Counted from the stretch's first letter, positions 42,360-52,892 are shown. The stretch is DNA of 64,000 nt from Nocardia arthritidis NBRC 100137 (GCF_001612765.1 NZ_BDBB01000025.1:62001-126000), one strand, 5' to 3'. Numbers and translations are program-made. Notes: generated by a model from the letters alone, not told the origin.

Positions 42360-43279
42360 TACTGCCCCGCGCCGGGTGCGGGCTGGACGGGCGCGGGCTG
42401 CGCGGGCACCGGAGCGCCGGGCATGCCCGGCAGGCCGGGAAGACCGGGAACGCCGGGCACACCGGGCAGGCCGCCGGGCGCACCACCGAGCTCGGACTGG
42501 TCCTGCTGCAGGCCCTTGCCGTCCATCGGAACCGCGTCCGGTCCGGGCGGCGTCGGGTCGAACGGCGGCGGGTTGTCGGTGTCGAAGACGATGGTCGAGC
42601 AGTCGGCGCCCACTTCGGGGTAGGCGTAGTTGTTCAGCCGCAGCGCGGTGATGAACTGGCCGACGCGCTTGTCGTCCGGGCTGTCCAGCTTCAGCTGATG
42701 ACCCCAGGACTGCAGCGAGACGGCGGAATCGAGGCCGGGGTAAGGCGACATCATCGTGTACGGCTTGCCCTCGACCTTCGCCTTCAGCGTGGCGATGCCG
42801 TCGGCGTTCACCTTGTCCGGGTTGTAGGCGATCCACACCGCGCCGTGCTCGAGCGAGTGCACCGCGTTCTCCACCCGGATCGGCTTGCTGTAGACCACGC
42901 CGGTGCAGGTCGCCCAGGACTGGTCGTGCGGACCGCCGAACGGCGGCGCCTGGTCGTAGGCCACGCGCTGGTTGGACGCGATGTGCAGACCCGCGGGGTA
43001 TTCCTTCTTCACCACACCCGCGATCCCGTCGGAGGGGTCCTTCTTCTGCGCGCTCGGTGTGTACTTGTCCAGGTCGGCCTTTTCCCGGTACTTGGGGACC
43101 AGGTTGTAAGCCAGTGCGCCGATCAATGCGATGATTACTACGGCCGCGCCGATGGCCGGCCAGGGGATCTGCCGTTTCTTCTTCGGAAGCTGTCCTCGTC
43201 TGCCTCGCTTGCGGGGATCGGACAACTTCGCCGCGGCCTTGGCGGCCTTGGCCGATTTGGCGCTGGGACTGCTAGGCAT
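42359..43279 (-). CDS. DUF3105 membrane protein
   Basis: 306 residues. A basic N-terminus (PRKRGRRGQLPKKKRQIPW) precedes a single membrane segment (about 38-60). The outer DUF3105 domain includes RVAYDQAPPFGGPHDQ, ATCTGVVYSKPI, VENAVHSLEHGAVWI and VGADCSTIVF, with a likely disulfide and conserved His residues. The C-terminus has a collagen-like GxPGxPG run and Pro-rich end. It is followed by the DUF305 gene with 1-bp overlap and is divergent from argS, 93 bp apart. The function is unknown; the paired His-rich partner suggests metal handling at the cell surface. Confidence 0.8.
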   Translation of the reverse strand: MPSSPSAKSAKAAKAAAKLSDPRKRGRRGQLPKKKRQIPWPAIGAAVVIIALIGALAYNLVPKYREKADLDKYTPSAQKKDPSDGIAGVVKKEYPAGLHIASNQRVAYDQAPPFGGPHDQSWATCTGVVYSKPIRVENAVHSLEHGAVWIAYNPDKVNADGIATLKAKVEGKPYTMMSPYPGLDSAVSLQSWGHQLKLDSPDDKRVGQFITALRLNNYAYPEVGADCSTIVFDTDNPPPFDPTPPGPDAVPMDGKGLQQDQSELGGAPGGLPGVPGVPGLPGLPGMPGAPVPAQPAPVQPAPGAGQ

Positions 43280-43372
43280 CGCTCAGTGTGCTCTTTCGAC
43301 GTTGATGGATCCGCTGGCTGCGCAGTGCCCACCCCGAGGTGTACACCCGCCAAGACCATAGGATAGAGACTC

Positions 43373-45031
43373 GTGACTCCAGCTGACCTTGCAGATCTCC
43401 TTCGCTCGACAGCGGCGAAGGTGCTTGTCGAACGTGGACTGGACCCTGCGGTCCTGCCCGACGAGGTCACCGTGGAACGCCCCCGCAACCCCGAACACGG
43501 CGACTATGCCACGAATGTCGCGATGCAGGTGGCCAAGCGCGCCGGAACCAAGCCGCGTGATCTGGCCACCTGGCTGGCCGACGCACTGGCCGAGGCCGAC
43601 GGCGTCGCCGCCGCCGAGGTCGCCGGGCCCGGGTTCCTGAACATCCGCCTCGCGGCTTCCGCGCAGGGCGCGATCATCGAGCGGATACTCGCCGCGGGCG
43701 CCGCGTACGGCACCGCGGAGACGCTGAAGGGCACCCGCATCAACCTCGAGTTCGTCTCGGCCAACCCGACCGGTCCCGTGCATCTGGGCGGAACCCGGTG
43801 GGCTTCGGTCGGCGACGCGCTGGGCCGCATTCTGGCCGCGCAGGGCGCCGACGTGGTGCGCGAGTACTACTTCAACGACCACGGCGCGCAGATCGATCGG
43901 TTCGCCGCCTCGCTGGTCGCGGCGGCCACCGGAGCGCCGACCCCGGAAAACGGATACGCGGGCGCCTACATCGGCGAGATCGCCGACAAGATCCTGGCCG
44001 CGCACCCGGACGCGCTGAGCAAGCCGGAGGCCGAGCGCCTCGAGGTGTTCCGGGCCGAGGGCGTCGAGTTGATGTTCGCGCACATCAGGGAGTCGCTGCA
44101 CGAGTTCGGCACCGACTTCGACGTCTACTTCAACGAGAGTTCGCTGTTCGCCTCCGGCGCGGTCGAGCAGGCCGTGGAGCGGCTGAAGAACTCCGGCGAC
44201 CTGTACGAGAAGGACGGCGCCTGGTGGATCGCCAGCTCGGAATACGGTGACGACCAGGACCGGGTGGTCCTCAAGAGCGACGGCAAAGCCGCCTACATCG
44301 CAGGCGACATCGCCTACTTCCAGGACAAGCGCTCCCGCGGCTTCGACTTGTGCATCTACATGCTCGGCGCCGACCACCACGGTTACATCGGCAGGCTGAA
44401 GGCCGCCGCGGCCGCGTTCGGCGACGATCCGGCGACCGTCGAGGTGCTGATCGGGCAGATGGTGAACCTGCTGCGCGACGGCGTCGCGGTGAAGATGAGC
44501 AAGCGGGCGGGCACTGTGGTGACGCTCGACGACCTGGTCGAGGCGATCGGCGTGGACGCGGCGCGGTACTCGCTGGTGCGCTCGTCGGTGAACTCGAGCA
44601 TCGACATCGACCTGAACCTGTGGGCCAGCCAGAGCAACGAGAACCCGGTCTACTACGTGCAGTACGCGCACGCGCGGACCGCGTCCATCGCCCGCAACGC
44701 CGCCGAGTTCGATTACGACTCCGTCACCCCCGAGCTCGCGCTGCTGTCGGCGGAGGAGGAAGGCGAGCTGATCCGCACCCTCGGCGAGTACCCGCGCGTG
44801 GTGGCCGGTGCGGCGAGCCTGCGTGAACCGCACCGGGTGGCCCGCTACCTGGAGGAGCTGGCCGGCGCGTACCACCGTTTCCAGACCAACAAGAACCTGC
44901 GCGTCCTGCCGCTCGGTGACGACCCCGTCTCCCCGACGAACGCGGCCCGGCTCGCTCTGGTCAACGCGACCCGCCAGGTCCTGGCCAACGGCTTGGCCCT
45001 GCTCGGCGTCGGCGCGCCGGAGCGCATGTGA
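43373..45031 (+). CDS. argS: Arginyl-tRNA synthetase
   Basis: A class I aminoacyl-tRNA synthetase of 552 residues that charges tRNA-Arg. The N-terminal Arg-tRNA recognition domain is followed by the catalytic core with a HIGH-like HLGG at about residue 137 ([11 protein letters not shown]), and VKMSKRAGT at 374-378 is the KMSKS motif. The C-terminal DALR anticodon-binding domain includes [14 protein letters not shown]. The GTG start at 43373 has TAGGAT 8 nt upstream and no ribosome binding site, so translation is probably leaderless. It begins the argS-lysA-hom-thrC-thrB run. Confidence 0.96.
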   Translation: MTPADLADLLRSTAAKVLVERGLDPAVLPDEVTVERPRNPEHGDYATNVAMQVAKRAGTKPRDLATWLADALAEADGVAAAEVAGPGFLNIRLAASAQGAIIERILAAGAAYGTAETLKGTRINLEFVSANPTGPVHLGGTRWASVGDALGRILAAQGADVVREYYFNDHGAQIDRFAASLVAAATGAPTPENGYAGAYIGEIADKILAAHPDALSKPEAERLEVFRAEGVELMFAHIRESLHEFGTDFDVYFNESSLFASGAVEQAVERLKNSGDLYEKDGAWWIASSEYGDDQDRVVLKSDGKAAYIAGDIAYFQDKRSRGFDLCIYMLGADHHGYIGRLKAAAAAFGDDPATVEVLIGQMVNLLRDGVAVKMSKRAGTVVTLDDLVEAIGVDAARYSLVRSSVNSSIDIDLNLWASQSNENPVYYVQYAHARTASIARNAAEFDYDSVTPELALLSAEEEGELIRTLGEYPRVVAGAASLREPHRVARYLEELAGAYHRFQTNKNLRVLPLGDDPVSPTNAARLALVNATRQVLANGLALLGVGAPERM

Positions 45032-45066
45032 CCGGCCGGTCGACCACAGCTAGGAAGGAAGGCTCA

Positions 45067-45096
45067 GTGAGCGAGCACAGCGAGGTGGGAGAATGA
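45067..45096 (+). CDS. Possible nine-codon leader cistron before lysA
   Basis: GTG at 45067 (MSEHSEVGE) ends in a TGA that overlaps the lysA ATG by ATGA. AGGAAGG lies about 9 nt before the GTG. The peptide itself may be unimportant; its translation could deliver ribosomes to lysA. It is too short for confidence as a protein. Confidence 0.3.
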   Translation: MSEHSEVGE

Positions 45097-46514
45097 GCGC
45101 GCATCCCGCCGGTCCCCGGCATGCCGAGATTCCGCACGCGCCGAACCTGCCGGAGCGTCCGAGCGATCCGAAGCAGATGATCGACCTGCCCGCCAACGTG
45201 TGGCCGCGCAACGCCACTCGCGACGAGGCCGGCGTCGTCCACTTGGCGGGCGTGCCGGTGTACGAGCTGGCCGAGCGGTTCGGCACTCCGCTGTTCGTGG
45301 TCGACGAGGACGACTTCCGTTCCCGCTGCCGTGACATGGTGCGCGCCTTCGGGGCGAACGCGCGAGTCCACTACGCGTCCAAAGCGTTCCTGTGCGGCGA
45401 GGTCGCCCGTTGGATCCGGGACGAGGGCCTCGCCCTGGACGTCTGCTCCGGCGGCGAACTGGCCATCGCGTTGCACGCGGGCTTCCCCGCCGAGCGAATC
45501 GCCTTGCACGGCAACAACAAATCCGTCGCGGAGCTGGAAGCCGCGGTGTCCGCCGGGGTCGGCCACGTGGTGGTCGACTCGCTCATCGAGATCGAGCGCC
45601 TGGAAGCCGTCGCGATCCGCGCGGGCGTGGTGCAGGACGTGCTGGTCCGGGTCACCGTCGGGGTGGAAGCCCACACCCACGAATACATCTCGACCGCGCA
45701 CGAGGATCAGAAGTTCGGCTTCTCGATCGCGGGCGGCGACGCGATGGAGGCGCTCGCGCGCGTCTTCGACGCCGACAACCTGCGCCTGGTCGGCCTGCAC
45801 AGCCACATCGGCTCGCAGATCTTCGAGATCGATGGGTTCGAGATCGCCGCGCGGCGCATGCTCGGCCTGCTGCGGGAGGCCATCGACAAGTTCGGCGTCG
45901 AGCGCACCGCGCAGATCGCGACGCTGGATCTCGGTGGCGGACTGGGTATCTCGTATCTGCCGTCGGACGACCCGCCGCCGCTGGACCGGTTCGCCGCGAA
46001 CCTGCGCGAACTGGTCGCGGCCGAAGCCGAACGCGCGGGCCTGCCCACGCCGGTGATCGCGGTGGAACCGGGCCGCGCCATCGCGGGGCCCGGCACGGTG
46101 ACGCTCTACGAGGTGGGCACCATCAAGGACGTCTCGCTGGACGGCGGTCTGCGCCGCCGCTACGTGAGCGTCGACGGCGGCATGAGCGACAACATCCGGC
46201 CCGCGCTGTATCAGGCCGACTACGACTGCCGCTTGGTCTCGCGGTCGTCGCAGGCTGGGCCGGTGGTCGCGCGCGTCGTCGGAAAGCATTGCGAGAGCGG
46301 CGACATCGTCATCCGGGACACCTGGATGCCCGCCGACGTCGGCCCCGGCGACCTGGTCGCCGTCGCCGCCACCGGCGCGTACTGCTACTCGATGTCCAGC
46401 CGGTACAACCAGTTGACCCGCCCCGCGGTCGTCGCGGTGCGGGACGGACAGCCGCGCCTGATCCTGCGCCGGGAGACGGTGGCGGACCTGCTCAGCTTGG
46501 AGGTGGAAGCGTGA
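45093..46514 (+). CDS. lysA: Diaminopimelate decarboxylase
   Basis: A PLP enzyme of 473 residues that makes lysine from meso-diaminopimelate. The PLP Lys97 is in VHYASKAF. The substrate and PLP contacts [16 protein letters not shown] and EPGRAI, and the C-terminal CESGDIV and [12 protein letters not shown] are in their expected order. The ATG at 45093 has GGTGGGAG upstream and may also be coupled to the nine-codon leader ORF. It lies 61 bp after argS and overlaps hom by 4 bp (GTGA). Confidence 0.96.
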   Translation: MSAHPAGPRHAEIPHAPNLPERPSDPKQMIDLPANVWPRNATRDEAGVVHLAGVPVYELAERFGTPLFVVDEDDFRSRCRDMVRAFGANARVHYASKAFLCGEVARWIRDEGLALDVCSGGELAIALHAGFPAERIALHGNNKSVAELEAAVSAGVGHVVVDSLIEIERLEAVAIRAGVVQDVLVRVTVGVEAHTHEYISTAHEDQKFGFSIAGGDAMEALARVFDADNLRLVGLHSHIGSQIFEIDGFEIAARRMLGLLREAIDKFGVERTAQIATLDLGGGLGISYLPSDDPPPLDRFAANLRELVAAEAERAGLPTPVIAVEPGRAIAGPGTVTLYEVGTIKDVSLDGGLRRRYVSVDGGMSDNIRPALYQADYDCRLVSRSSQAGPVVARVVGKHCESGDIVIRDTWMPADVGPGDLVAVAATGAYCYSMSSRYNQLTRPAVVAVRDGQPRLILRRETVADLLSLEVEA

Positions 46515-47866
46515 CGGCGAACGCGAACAAGGGTGCGTGGGGGACCGATCGCCCGATCGGTGTCGCGGTCCTGGGTATGGGCAATGTCGGCACCGAGGTC
46601 GTGCGCATCCTGCGCGAGCACACCGAGGACCTGCGTTCCCGCGTCGGCGCCCCCGTGGTGCTACGCGGTGTGGCGGTACGCAACCTCGACACCGACCGCG
46701 GTCTTCCCGCGGGCCTGTTGACCACCGACGCCGACGCGCTGGTCGCCCGTGACGACGTCGACCTGGTGGTGGAGGTGATCGGCGGCATCGATCCGCCGCG
46801 CCGGTTGATCCTGGCCGCGCTGAACGCGGGCAAATCCGTGGTGACCGCGAACAAGGCACTGCTGGCCGACTACACCGGCGAACTCGCCGCCGCCGCCGAG
46901 CGCAGCCGCGCCGACCTGTACTTCGAGGCCGCCGTCGCGGGCGCCATCCCCGTCGTGCGCCCGCTGATCCAGTCGCTGGCGGGCGACCGGGTGAACCGGG
47001 TCGTCGGCATCGTCAACGGCACCACCAACTTCATCCTCTCGGCGATGGACGAGACCGGCGCCGACTACTCGGCGACGTTGGCCGAGGCCACCCGTCTGGG
47101 CTACGCGGAAGCCGATCCGACCGCCGACGTGGAGGGCTACGACGCCGCGGCCAAGGCCGCGATCCTCGCCTCGCTGGCCTTCCACACCCGGGTCACCGCC
47201 GCCGACGTGTACCGCGAGGGGATCTCGCGGATCTCCGCCGAGGATCTGGAGACCGCCTCGGCGCTCGACTGCACGGTCAAACTGCTGGCCATCTGCGAGC
47301 GGGTGGACGCGGGTCCCGGCGAGCCCGGGCCGGAGGAGGGCGGCAAAGAGCGCGTCTCGGTGCGCGTCTACCCCGCGCTCATTCCGCGCAAGCACCCGCT
47401 GGCCGCGGTGACCGGGGCCTTCAACGCGGTTGTCGTGGAGGCGGAGAACGCCGGGCGGCTGATGTTCTACGGGCAGGGCGCCGGCGGCGCTCCGACCGCC
47501 TCCGCCGTCCTCGGCGATCTGGTGATGGCGGCCCGGAACAAGTTCTACGGGGGTCGCGCTCCGGGCGAATCGGTTTATGCTGAGCTACCGATCGCGCCGA
47601 TCGGCGATACGCCCACCCGCTATCACGTCAACCTGCAGGTCGAGGACCGTCCTGGGGTTCTGGCGGCGGTGGCGGGCGAATTCGCCAATCACGGGGTGAG
47701 CATCTCGACCGTCCGTCAAGAAGGGCACGGCTCGGGTGCGCGCCTCGTCGTGGTGACCCACCACGCAGTGGAGTCGGCGCTCGCGGACACCGTGGCCGCC
47801 CTGGCGGAAATGGCATCCGTCACATCCGTGACCAGCGTTCTGAGATTGGAAGGCACCGAAGAATGA
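46511..47866 (+). CDS. hom: Homoserine dehydrogenase
   Basis: 451 residues that reduce aspartate semialdehyde to homoserine at the branch toward threonine and methionine. The N-terminal NAD(P) site is [11 protein letters not shown], then VVEVIGG and [10 protein letters not shown]. The catalytic domain contains [11 protein letters not shown] and [16 protein letters not shown] with the catalytic Lys. A C-terminal ACT domain (about 375-445) is typical for feedback inhibition by threonine. The GTG start overlaps the lysA stop (GTGA), with GGAGGTGG upstream; the stop overlaps thrC by 4 bp. Confidence 0.96.
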   Translation: MTANANKGAWGTDRPIGVAVLGMGNVGTEVVRILREHTEDLRSRVGAPVVLRGVAVRNLDTDRGLPAGLLTTDADALVARDDVDLVVEVIGGIDPPRRLILAALNAGKSVVTANKALLADYTGELAAAAERSRADLYFEAAVAGAIPVVRPLIQSLAGDRVNRVVGIVNGTTNFILSAMDETGADYSATLAEATRLGYAEADPTADVEGYDAAAKAAILASLAFHTRVTAADVYREGISRISAEDLETASALDCTVKLLAICERVDAGPGEPGPEEGGKERVSVRVYPALIPRKHPLAAVTGAFNAVVVEAENAGRLMFYGQGAGGAPTASAVLGDLVMAARNKFYGGRAPGESVYAELPIAPIGDTPTRYHVNLQVEDRPGVLAAVAGEFANHGVSISTVRQEGHGSGARLVVVTHHAVESALADTVAALAEMASVTSVTSVLRLEGTEE

Positions 47867-49011
47867 CCACAGCGTCGCGCAGCGACTCCATGAGGGGTGG
47901 CGGCCGGGAGCCGGGAGGCCATACGACTGGCGTCGCGCCCCAGGCCGGAGTGCACTCCCGCTGGCCGGGCCTGATCGCGGCTTACCGCGACCGGCTCGCG
48001 GGCGCGGCCGACTGGGAGCCGGTCACGCTGTACGAGGGCGGCACGCCCTTGGTGCCCGCGCCGCACCTGTCCGAAATCACCGGGTGCGAGGTGTACCTCA
48101 AGGTCGAGGGCCTGAACCCGACCGGTTCGTTCAAGGACCGCGGCATGACGATGGCGATGACCGACGCCAAGTACCGCGGCCAGAAAGCGGTGCTGTGCGC
48201 GTCCACGGGCAACACCTCGGCATCCGCCGCGGCGTACGCCACCCGCGCGGGCATGAGCTGCGCCGTGCTGATCCCGCAGGGCAAGATCGCGATGGGCAAG
48301 CTGGCCCAGGCGGTCATGCTCGGCGCGAAGATCATCCAGGTGCAGGGCAACTTCGACGACTGCCTCGAACTCGCCCGCAAGGTCACCGCCGATTTCCCCA
48401 GCGTCGGCCTGGTGAACTCGGTGAACCCGGCGCGCATCGAGGGCCAGAAGACCGCGGCCTTCGAGATCTGCGACGTGCTCGGCAAGGCGCCCGACGTGCA
48501 CGCCCTTCCCGTCGGCAACGCGGGCAACATCACCGCGTACTGGCGGGGCTACCGGGAGTACTACGCCGACGGCGTCACCGGCGGGCTGCCGCGCATGCTC
48601 GGCGTGCAGGCCGCCGGCGCTGCCCCGCTGGTCAACGGCGCTCCGGTGAAGGACCCCGAGACCATCGCGACCGCGATCCGGATCGGCGCGCCCGCCTCCT
48701 GGAACAGCGCTGTCGAGGCCAAGGAGCAGTCGGGTGGCGCGTTCCGCGCCGCCACCGACGAGGAGATCCTCGACGCGTACCGCCTCGTCGCGGCCACCGA
48801 GGGCGTGTTCGTCGAGCCCGCGTCGGCGGCCGGCGTGGCCGGTGTGCTCGCCGCCCGCAAGGAGGGCTGGCTGGATTCCGGTCTCACCGTGGTGTGCACC
48901 GTGACCGGCAACGGCCTGAAGGATCCCGACACCGCGCTGTTGGGCCTGCCGCAGGTGCAGCCGGTCGCGGTCGACCCGGTCGCCGTCGCCGCCGAACTAG
49001 AGCTGGCCTGA
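47863..49011 (+). CDS. thrC: Threonine synthase
   Basis: A PLP enzyme of 382 residues converting O-phosphohomoserine to threonine. PLP Lys91 lies in [11 protein letters not shown], and the phosphate site and SGGG-like [14 protein letters not shown] follow. It is a little longer at the N-terminus than mycobacterial ThrC because of a Gly-rich 30-residue extension. The start ATG overlaps the hom stop (ATGA). It is followed by thrB, and the two enzymes act consecutively. Confidence 0.95.
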   Translation: MTTASRSDSMRGGGREPGGHTTGVAPQAGVHSRWPGLIAAYRDRLAGAADWEPVTLYEGGTPLVPAPHLSEITGCEVYLKVEGLNPTGSFKDRGMTMAMTDAKYRGQKAVLCASTGNTSASAAAYATRAGMSCAVLIPQGKIAMGKLAQAVMLGAKIIQVQGNFDDCLELARKVTADFPSVGLVNSVNPARIEGQKTAAFEICDVLGKAPDVHALPVGNAGNITAYWRGYREYYADGVTGGLPRMLGVQAAGAAPLVNGAPVKDPETIATAIRIGAPASWNSAVEAKEQSGGAFRAATDEEILDAYRLVAATEGVFVEPASAAGVAGVLAARKEGWLDSGLTVVCTVTGNGLKDPDTALLGLPQVQPVAVDPVAVAAELELA

Positions 49012-49036
49012 GTTGAATTCGCGCGAGAGCCAGCTC

Positions 49037-49990
49037 ATGAGCGCGACGCTGCCCGCCGGTCTGACCGTGACCGCGCGGGTACCCGCGTCCACCGCGAACC
49101 TCGGTCCCGGGTTCGACTCGCTCGGTATGGCATTGGGGATCTACGACGAGATCCAGGTGCGCACCACCGATTCCGGGCTCACCATCCGGGTCGAGGGCGA
49201 GGGCGCCGACGATGTCCCTTGGGGCCCTTCACATCTCGTGGTTCGTGCGATCGAGCGCGGCCTGGAGTCGGCCGGCGTGTGGGCCGACGGCCTCGATGTG
49301 GTGTGCCGCAACGTGATTCCGCATTCCCGCGGGCTGGGCTCCTCGGCCTCGGCGGTGGTCGGCGGACTCGCCGCGGGGTGCGCCCTGGCCGCGAAGCTGG
49401 ACCCGGCGCTGGCCACGCCTGCCGACCGAATGGTCCAGCTGGCCGCGGAATTCGAGGGTCATCCGGACAACGCGGCGGCCAGTGTGCTGGGCGGGATCGT
49501 CGTCTCGTGGACGGAGAGCGAACATCCCGCCGACGAGGCTCCCGGTACCGAATACCACGGTCGCGTCTACCGCGCGGTGCGGCTCGAGGCCCATCCCGCG
49601 CTGCGTCCGATCGTGCTGATCCCCGAGGAGCGCTCGTCCACCGCGCACACCCGCGGCCTGCTGCCCGACGTCGTGTCGCACGGCGACGCCGCGTTCAACG
49701 TCAGCCGGGCCGCGCTGGCCGTGGTGGCGCTGACGCAGCGTCCCGACCTGCTGATGCCGGCTACGGCGGACCGTCTGCACCAGGCTCAGCGTGCCCCCGC
49801 GCTACCGCTGACCACGGCCTGGATCACCCGCCTGCGCACGGCGGGGATCGCGGCCACCGTCTCCGGAGCGGGCCCGACCATCCTGGCCATGGGTACCAGC
49901 GAATTTCCAGCGGAACTGCGCGAACTGGCGGCGGCCGACGGCCTGCGCGTGGTGGAGCCGGGAATCGCCGAAGGTGTCCTGGTCGACTGA
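49037..49990 (+). CDS. thrB: Homoserine kinase
   Basis: A GHMP kinase of 317 residues. The substrate motif [19 protein letters not shown] is at the N-terminus, the ATP phosphate loop [17 protein letters not shown] is near 95-110, and [10 protein letters not shown] sits near the C-terminus. The ATG at 49037 matches family lengths; an in-frame TTG at 49013 is closer to thrC but adds an atypical extension. It produces the substrate for ThrC. It is followed by a leader region of 328 bp before rho, so the run of biosynthetic genes ends here. Confidence 0.94.
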   Translation: MSATLPAGLTVTARVPASTANLGPGFDSLGMALGIYDEIQVRTTDSGLTIRVEGEGADDVPWGPSHLVVRAIERGLESAGVWADGLDVVCRNVIPHSRGLGSSASAVVGGLAAGCALAAKLDPALATPADRMVQLAAEFEGHPDNAAASVLGGIVVSWTESEHPADEAPGTEYHGRVYRAVRLEAHPALRPIVLIPEERSSTAHTRGLLPDVVSHGDAAFNVSRAALAVVALTQRPDLLMPATADRLHQAQRAPALPLTTAWITRLRTAGIAATVSGAGPTILAMGTSEFPAELRELAAADGLRVVEPGIAEGVLVD

Positions 49991-50318
49991 CGGCGAGTCT
50001 GTCTTGCCGAGATTCGCAATAGACAGCTATCCTGGGCAAGTCCGTACATCGTGCGCATCAGACGCCGGTGCTTCATCAGGGCAATCGCTCCAGCAGGCTC
50101 CAGGCTCGAGCCTCCAGGCCATGGGGGTGCTGCGTAGCTGCGCAACTGGAATGATCTCTCCCCACCTTTCACCAATGGTGGAGAAGCCGCCGGTCCGGCG
50201 GAGCAGGTGATACGGCACACAGCGCCCGGACGGACGCATCCCAGTCCGGCAGAATGCCCGGGCTGCGGGACGAACCCTCGAAACAGCACACGGCGATCGA
50301 GGGAAGGAAAGGATTTCC
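49991..50318 (+). promoter_or_regulatory. rho promoter and long 5' leader
   Basis: TTGCCG at 50004-50009, an 18-bp spacer, and TATCCT at 50028-50033 form a good -35/-10 pair. Transcription should start near 50040, leaving an untranslated leader of about 280 nt before the GTG of rho. GAGGGAAGGAAAGG provides the ribosome binding site. No protein-coding gene fits this stretch. Rho leaders are attenuated by Rho itself in other bacteria. Confidence 0.6.
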
Positions 50319-52370
50319 GTGACAGATACGGACCTGCTCGCGACACCCGGCGTGGAATCGAACCCGACGGGCGACCGCGAAAGTGAATCCGGACAGATTT
50401 CGAAGATGAGCGAACACACCGACGTCGCACGATCGGGGCTGACTGGAATGTTGTTGCCGCAGTTGCGCGCGCTTGCGGGGGAGCTCGGTATCCGAGGCAC
50501 CTCCGGGATGCGCAAGGGCGATCTCATCGCCGCCATCAAGGAGAATCAGGCCGCCGGAAGGGCGGCAGCGAAGGCGGAGAAGCCCGCCAAGAGCGAGGCC
50601 AAGTCCGCGGTAACCGCCAAGGCCGACACCCCCGCGAAAGGCGATGCACCCGCCAAGACCGCCGCTTCCGCGGCGCCGGCCAAGGCCGAGCAGGCGACCC
50701 TCGACGTGACGCCCGCGGCATCGGCCGCGCCCACCGAGGCTCCCGCCCCGGCGAAGACGGCCCCCGCCGATTCCGCGCCCGCCGCCACGAACGCGGCCGA
50801 GTCGGCATCGTCCACGGCGACCGAGACCACCGAGGAGTCCGGCCGGGAGAGCGGCCAGCGAGGCCGTGGTCGGCAGCGTCGTGGCCGTGATCAGGCGCGA
50901 TCGGCGACCGAGACCGCGCCCGCCGAGACGCGTGCCGACGAATCGAAGCAGGACGCCGAGCAGAGCGGCGAGCGTCGTCGCGAGCGTGGTCAGAGCGACC
51001 GTGGCCAGAGCGACCGTCAGAGTGACCGTGGCCAAGGTGACCGTCAGAGTGACCGTGGTCAGGGTGAGCGCGGCCAGAGCCAGAACGGCAGCGCGGGCGG
51101 CCGCGGCGGTGACGACGAGGAAGGCGGTCGCGGACGGCGCGGACGCCGCTTCCGTGAGCGTCGTCGTGGGCGCGACCGCGAGACCGGTGGCGGCGAGGCC
51201 CGTGAGCTCGAGATCCGCGAGGACGACGTGCTCCAGCCGGTCGCGGGCATCCTCGACGTGCTGGACAACTACGCCTTCGTCCGCACGTCGGGTTACCTGG
51301 CCGGTCCGAACGACGTCTACGTGTCGATGAACCTGGTCCGCAAGAACGGCCTGCGCCGTGGTGACGCGATCACCGGCGCGGTGCGCGCTCCGCGCGACGG
51401 CGAACAGTCCAACCAGCGTCAGAAGTTCGATCCGCTGGTGCGGCTGGACACGGTCAACGGGGGTGACGTCGAGGCGGCCAAGCGCCGTCCCGAGTTCGGC
51501 AAGCTCACTCCGCTGTACCCGAACCAGCGCCTACGGCTGGAAACTCAGCCGAACAAGCTGACCACCCGCGTGATCGACCTGATCATGCCGATCGGCAAGG
51601 GCCAGCGCGCCCTGATCGTGTCGCCGCCGAAGGCGGGTAAGACCACGATCCTGCAGGACATCGCGAACGCGATCGCGACCAACAACCCCGAGGTCTACCT
51701 CATGGTGGTGCTGGTCGACGAGCGTCCCGAAGAGGTCACCGACATGCAGCGTTCGGTACGGGGCGAGGTCATCTCCTCGACCTTCGACCGTCCGCCGTCA
51801 GACCACACCTCGGTCGCCGAACTCGCCATCGAGCGCGCCAAGCGCTTGGTGGAGATGGGCAAGGACGTCGTCGTGCTGCTCGACTCGATCACCCGGCTCG
51901 GGCGCGCGTACAACAACTCCTCGCCCGCCTCGGGCCGAATCCTCTCCGGTGGTGTGGATTCCACCGCGCTGTACCCGCCCAAGCGGTTCCTCGGCGCGGC
52001 GCGCAACATCGAGAACGGCGGCTCGCTGACGATCATCGCCACCGCGATGGTGGAGACCGGGTCGACCGGTGACACGGTGATCTTCGAGGAGTTCAAGGGC
52101 ACCGGTAACGCCGAGCTCAAGCTGGACCGCAAGATCGCGGAGCGGCGCGTGTTCCCGGCGGTGGACGTCAACCCGTCCGGTACCCGCAAGGACGAACTAC
52201 TGCTCAGCCCCGACGAGGCGGCGGTGTTGCACAAGCTGCGCCGCGTACTGTCCGGCCTGGACTCGCACCAGGCGATCGATCTGCTGATCGACCGTTTGAA
52301 GAAGTCCAAGAACAACCTCGAGTTCCTGATGCAGGTGAGCAAGACAGCGCCCGGCGCGCTCGACGAGTGA
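50319..52370 (+). CDS. rho: Transcription termination factor Rho
   Basis: An RNA helicase of 683 residues, larger than the 419 residues of E. coli because of an actinobacterial insert. The Rho N domain (LTGMLLPQLRALAGELGIRG) is followed by a low-complexity insert at about 80-300, first Ala/Lys-rich then Arg/Asp/Gln-rich with RGQSDRQSDRGQGD repeats. The RNA-binding CSD (VAGILDVLDNYAFVRTSGYL) comes next. The P-loop in SPPKAGKTTIL is at about 435-445, and DERPEEVTDM and VVLLDSITRLGRAYN are the downstream motifs. Starts at GTG 50319. Confidence 0.96.
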   Translation: MTDTDLLATPGVESNPTGDRESESGQISKMSEHTDVARSGLTGMLLPQLRALAGELGIRGTSGMRKGDLIAAIKENQAAGRAAAKAEKPAKSEAKSAVTAKADTPAKGDAPAKTAASAAPAKAEQATLDVTPAASAAPTEAPAPAKTAPADSAPAATNAAESASSTATETTEESGRESGQRGRGRQRRGRDQARSATETAPAETRADESKQDAEQSGERRRERGQSDRGQSDRQSDRGQGDRQSDRGQGERGQSQNGSAGGRGGDDEEGGRGRRGRRFRERRRGRDRETGGGEARELEIREDDVLQPVAGILDVLDNYAFVRTSGYLAGPNDVYVSMNLVRKNGLRRGDAITGAVRAPRDGEQSNQRQKFDPLVRLDTVNGGDVEAAKRRPEFGKLTPLYPNQRLRLETQPNKLTTRVIDLIMPIGKGQRALIVSPPKAGKTTILQDIANAIATNNPEVYLMVVLVDERPEEVTDMQRSVRGEVISSTFDRPPSDHTSVAELAIERAKRLVEMGKDVVVLLDSITRLGRAYNNSSPASGRILSGGVDSTALYPPKRFLGAARNIENGGSLTIIATAMVETGSTGDTVIFEEFKGTGNAELKLDRKIAERRVFPAVDVNPSGTRKDELLLSPDEAAVLHKLRRVLSGLDSHQAIDLLIDRLKKSKNNLEFLMQVSKTAPGALDE

Positions 52371-52652
52371 GTTGACCAGCTGTTCGGTCGAAAGGGTCCC
52401 GCTGATGCGGGACCCTTTCGACGCTCCGGGGCTGAAGAACGCCAAACCGATCGTGGCGGCGCCGCAGATCAGGAAACTCGTGACGAGCGCACACGTCCCC
52501 ACCCCGGAGTTCGGTGCGGCGGACCCGGAAGCCCGGATGTACACGGCGTTCTCCGGCGCCGGATAGGACGTGCCTGCGGGGAGGGCGGACAAACCGACGG
52601 CGACCGCGAGAGTCAGCAGAACGAGGATCGCGGACGCGATTCGGATGTTCAC
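52197..52652 (-). CDS. Small two-segment membrane protein, antisense to the rho 3' end
   Basis: 151 residues from a GTG with GGAGA and AAGG upstream. The N-terminus is a membrane segment (IRIASAILVLLTLAVAVGLS), a second lies at about 55-75 (CALVTSFLICGAATIGLAFF), and a Cys is in each half of the second. The last 58 codons overlap the rho coding end in antisense and also cross the rho hairpin. The ribosome binding site and topology argue for a real gene, but the tail is unusual and the true stop could be earlier than the overlap suggests only if the frame is broken. Confidence 0.5.
   Translation of the reverse strand: MNIRIASAILVLLTLAVAVGLSALPAGTSYPAPENAVYIRASGSAAPNSGVGTCALVTSFLICGAATIGLAFFSPGASKGSRISGTLSTEQLVNSLVERAGRCLAHLHQELEVVLGLLQTVDQQIDRLVRVQAGQYAAQLVQHRRLVGAEQ
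52387..52422. terminator. Perfect hairpin after rho
   Basis: GTCGAAAGGGTCCCGC and GCGGGACCCTTTCGAC form a 16-bp perfect stem with a TGAT loop, 17 bp after the rho stop. A T-run is lacking. It is also inside the opposite-strand membrane protein gene. Confidence 0.75.
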
Positions 52653-52848
52653 GGGGTCTCCTTCCTGTCTCGGCACGCCGATGTGCACCAGGTACGCAAC
52701 TCTATGAACGAATTTGTTCACGTTCCTGAGTAGCGGACTACCCGACTTCAGGGTCCCGGAGGCAGCGCGGATTCGCGTGCCCGGACTTCCAGGGGCGGGA
52801 AGGATAGGGGATTACCTGGTCGGGAACAAACCACCCGCCGGGGGCGTT

Positions 52849-52878
52849 TTGGGAGCGTAACGGCAGTTCTGGCATACT
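52849..52878 (+). promoter_or_regulatory. rpmE promoter
   Basis: TTGGGA (52849-52854), an 18-bp spacer and CATACT (52873-52878) place transcription start near 52885, about 105 nt before rpmE. The rest of the 337-bp spacer upstream of rpmE (52653-52989) has no other recognisable feature except the hairpin at 52893-52910. Confidence 0.55.
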
Positions 52879-52892
52879 GAACGGTCGTTGCG

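Noticed and set aside
42360-42836. Upstream extension of the DUF305 frame
   Set aside because: It overlaps the DUF3105 coding region in another frame; the TAGTG overlap at 42359 gives the natural start.
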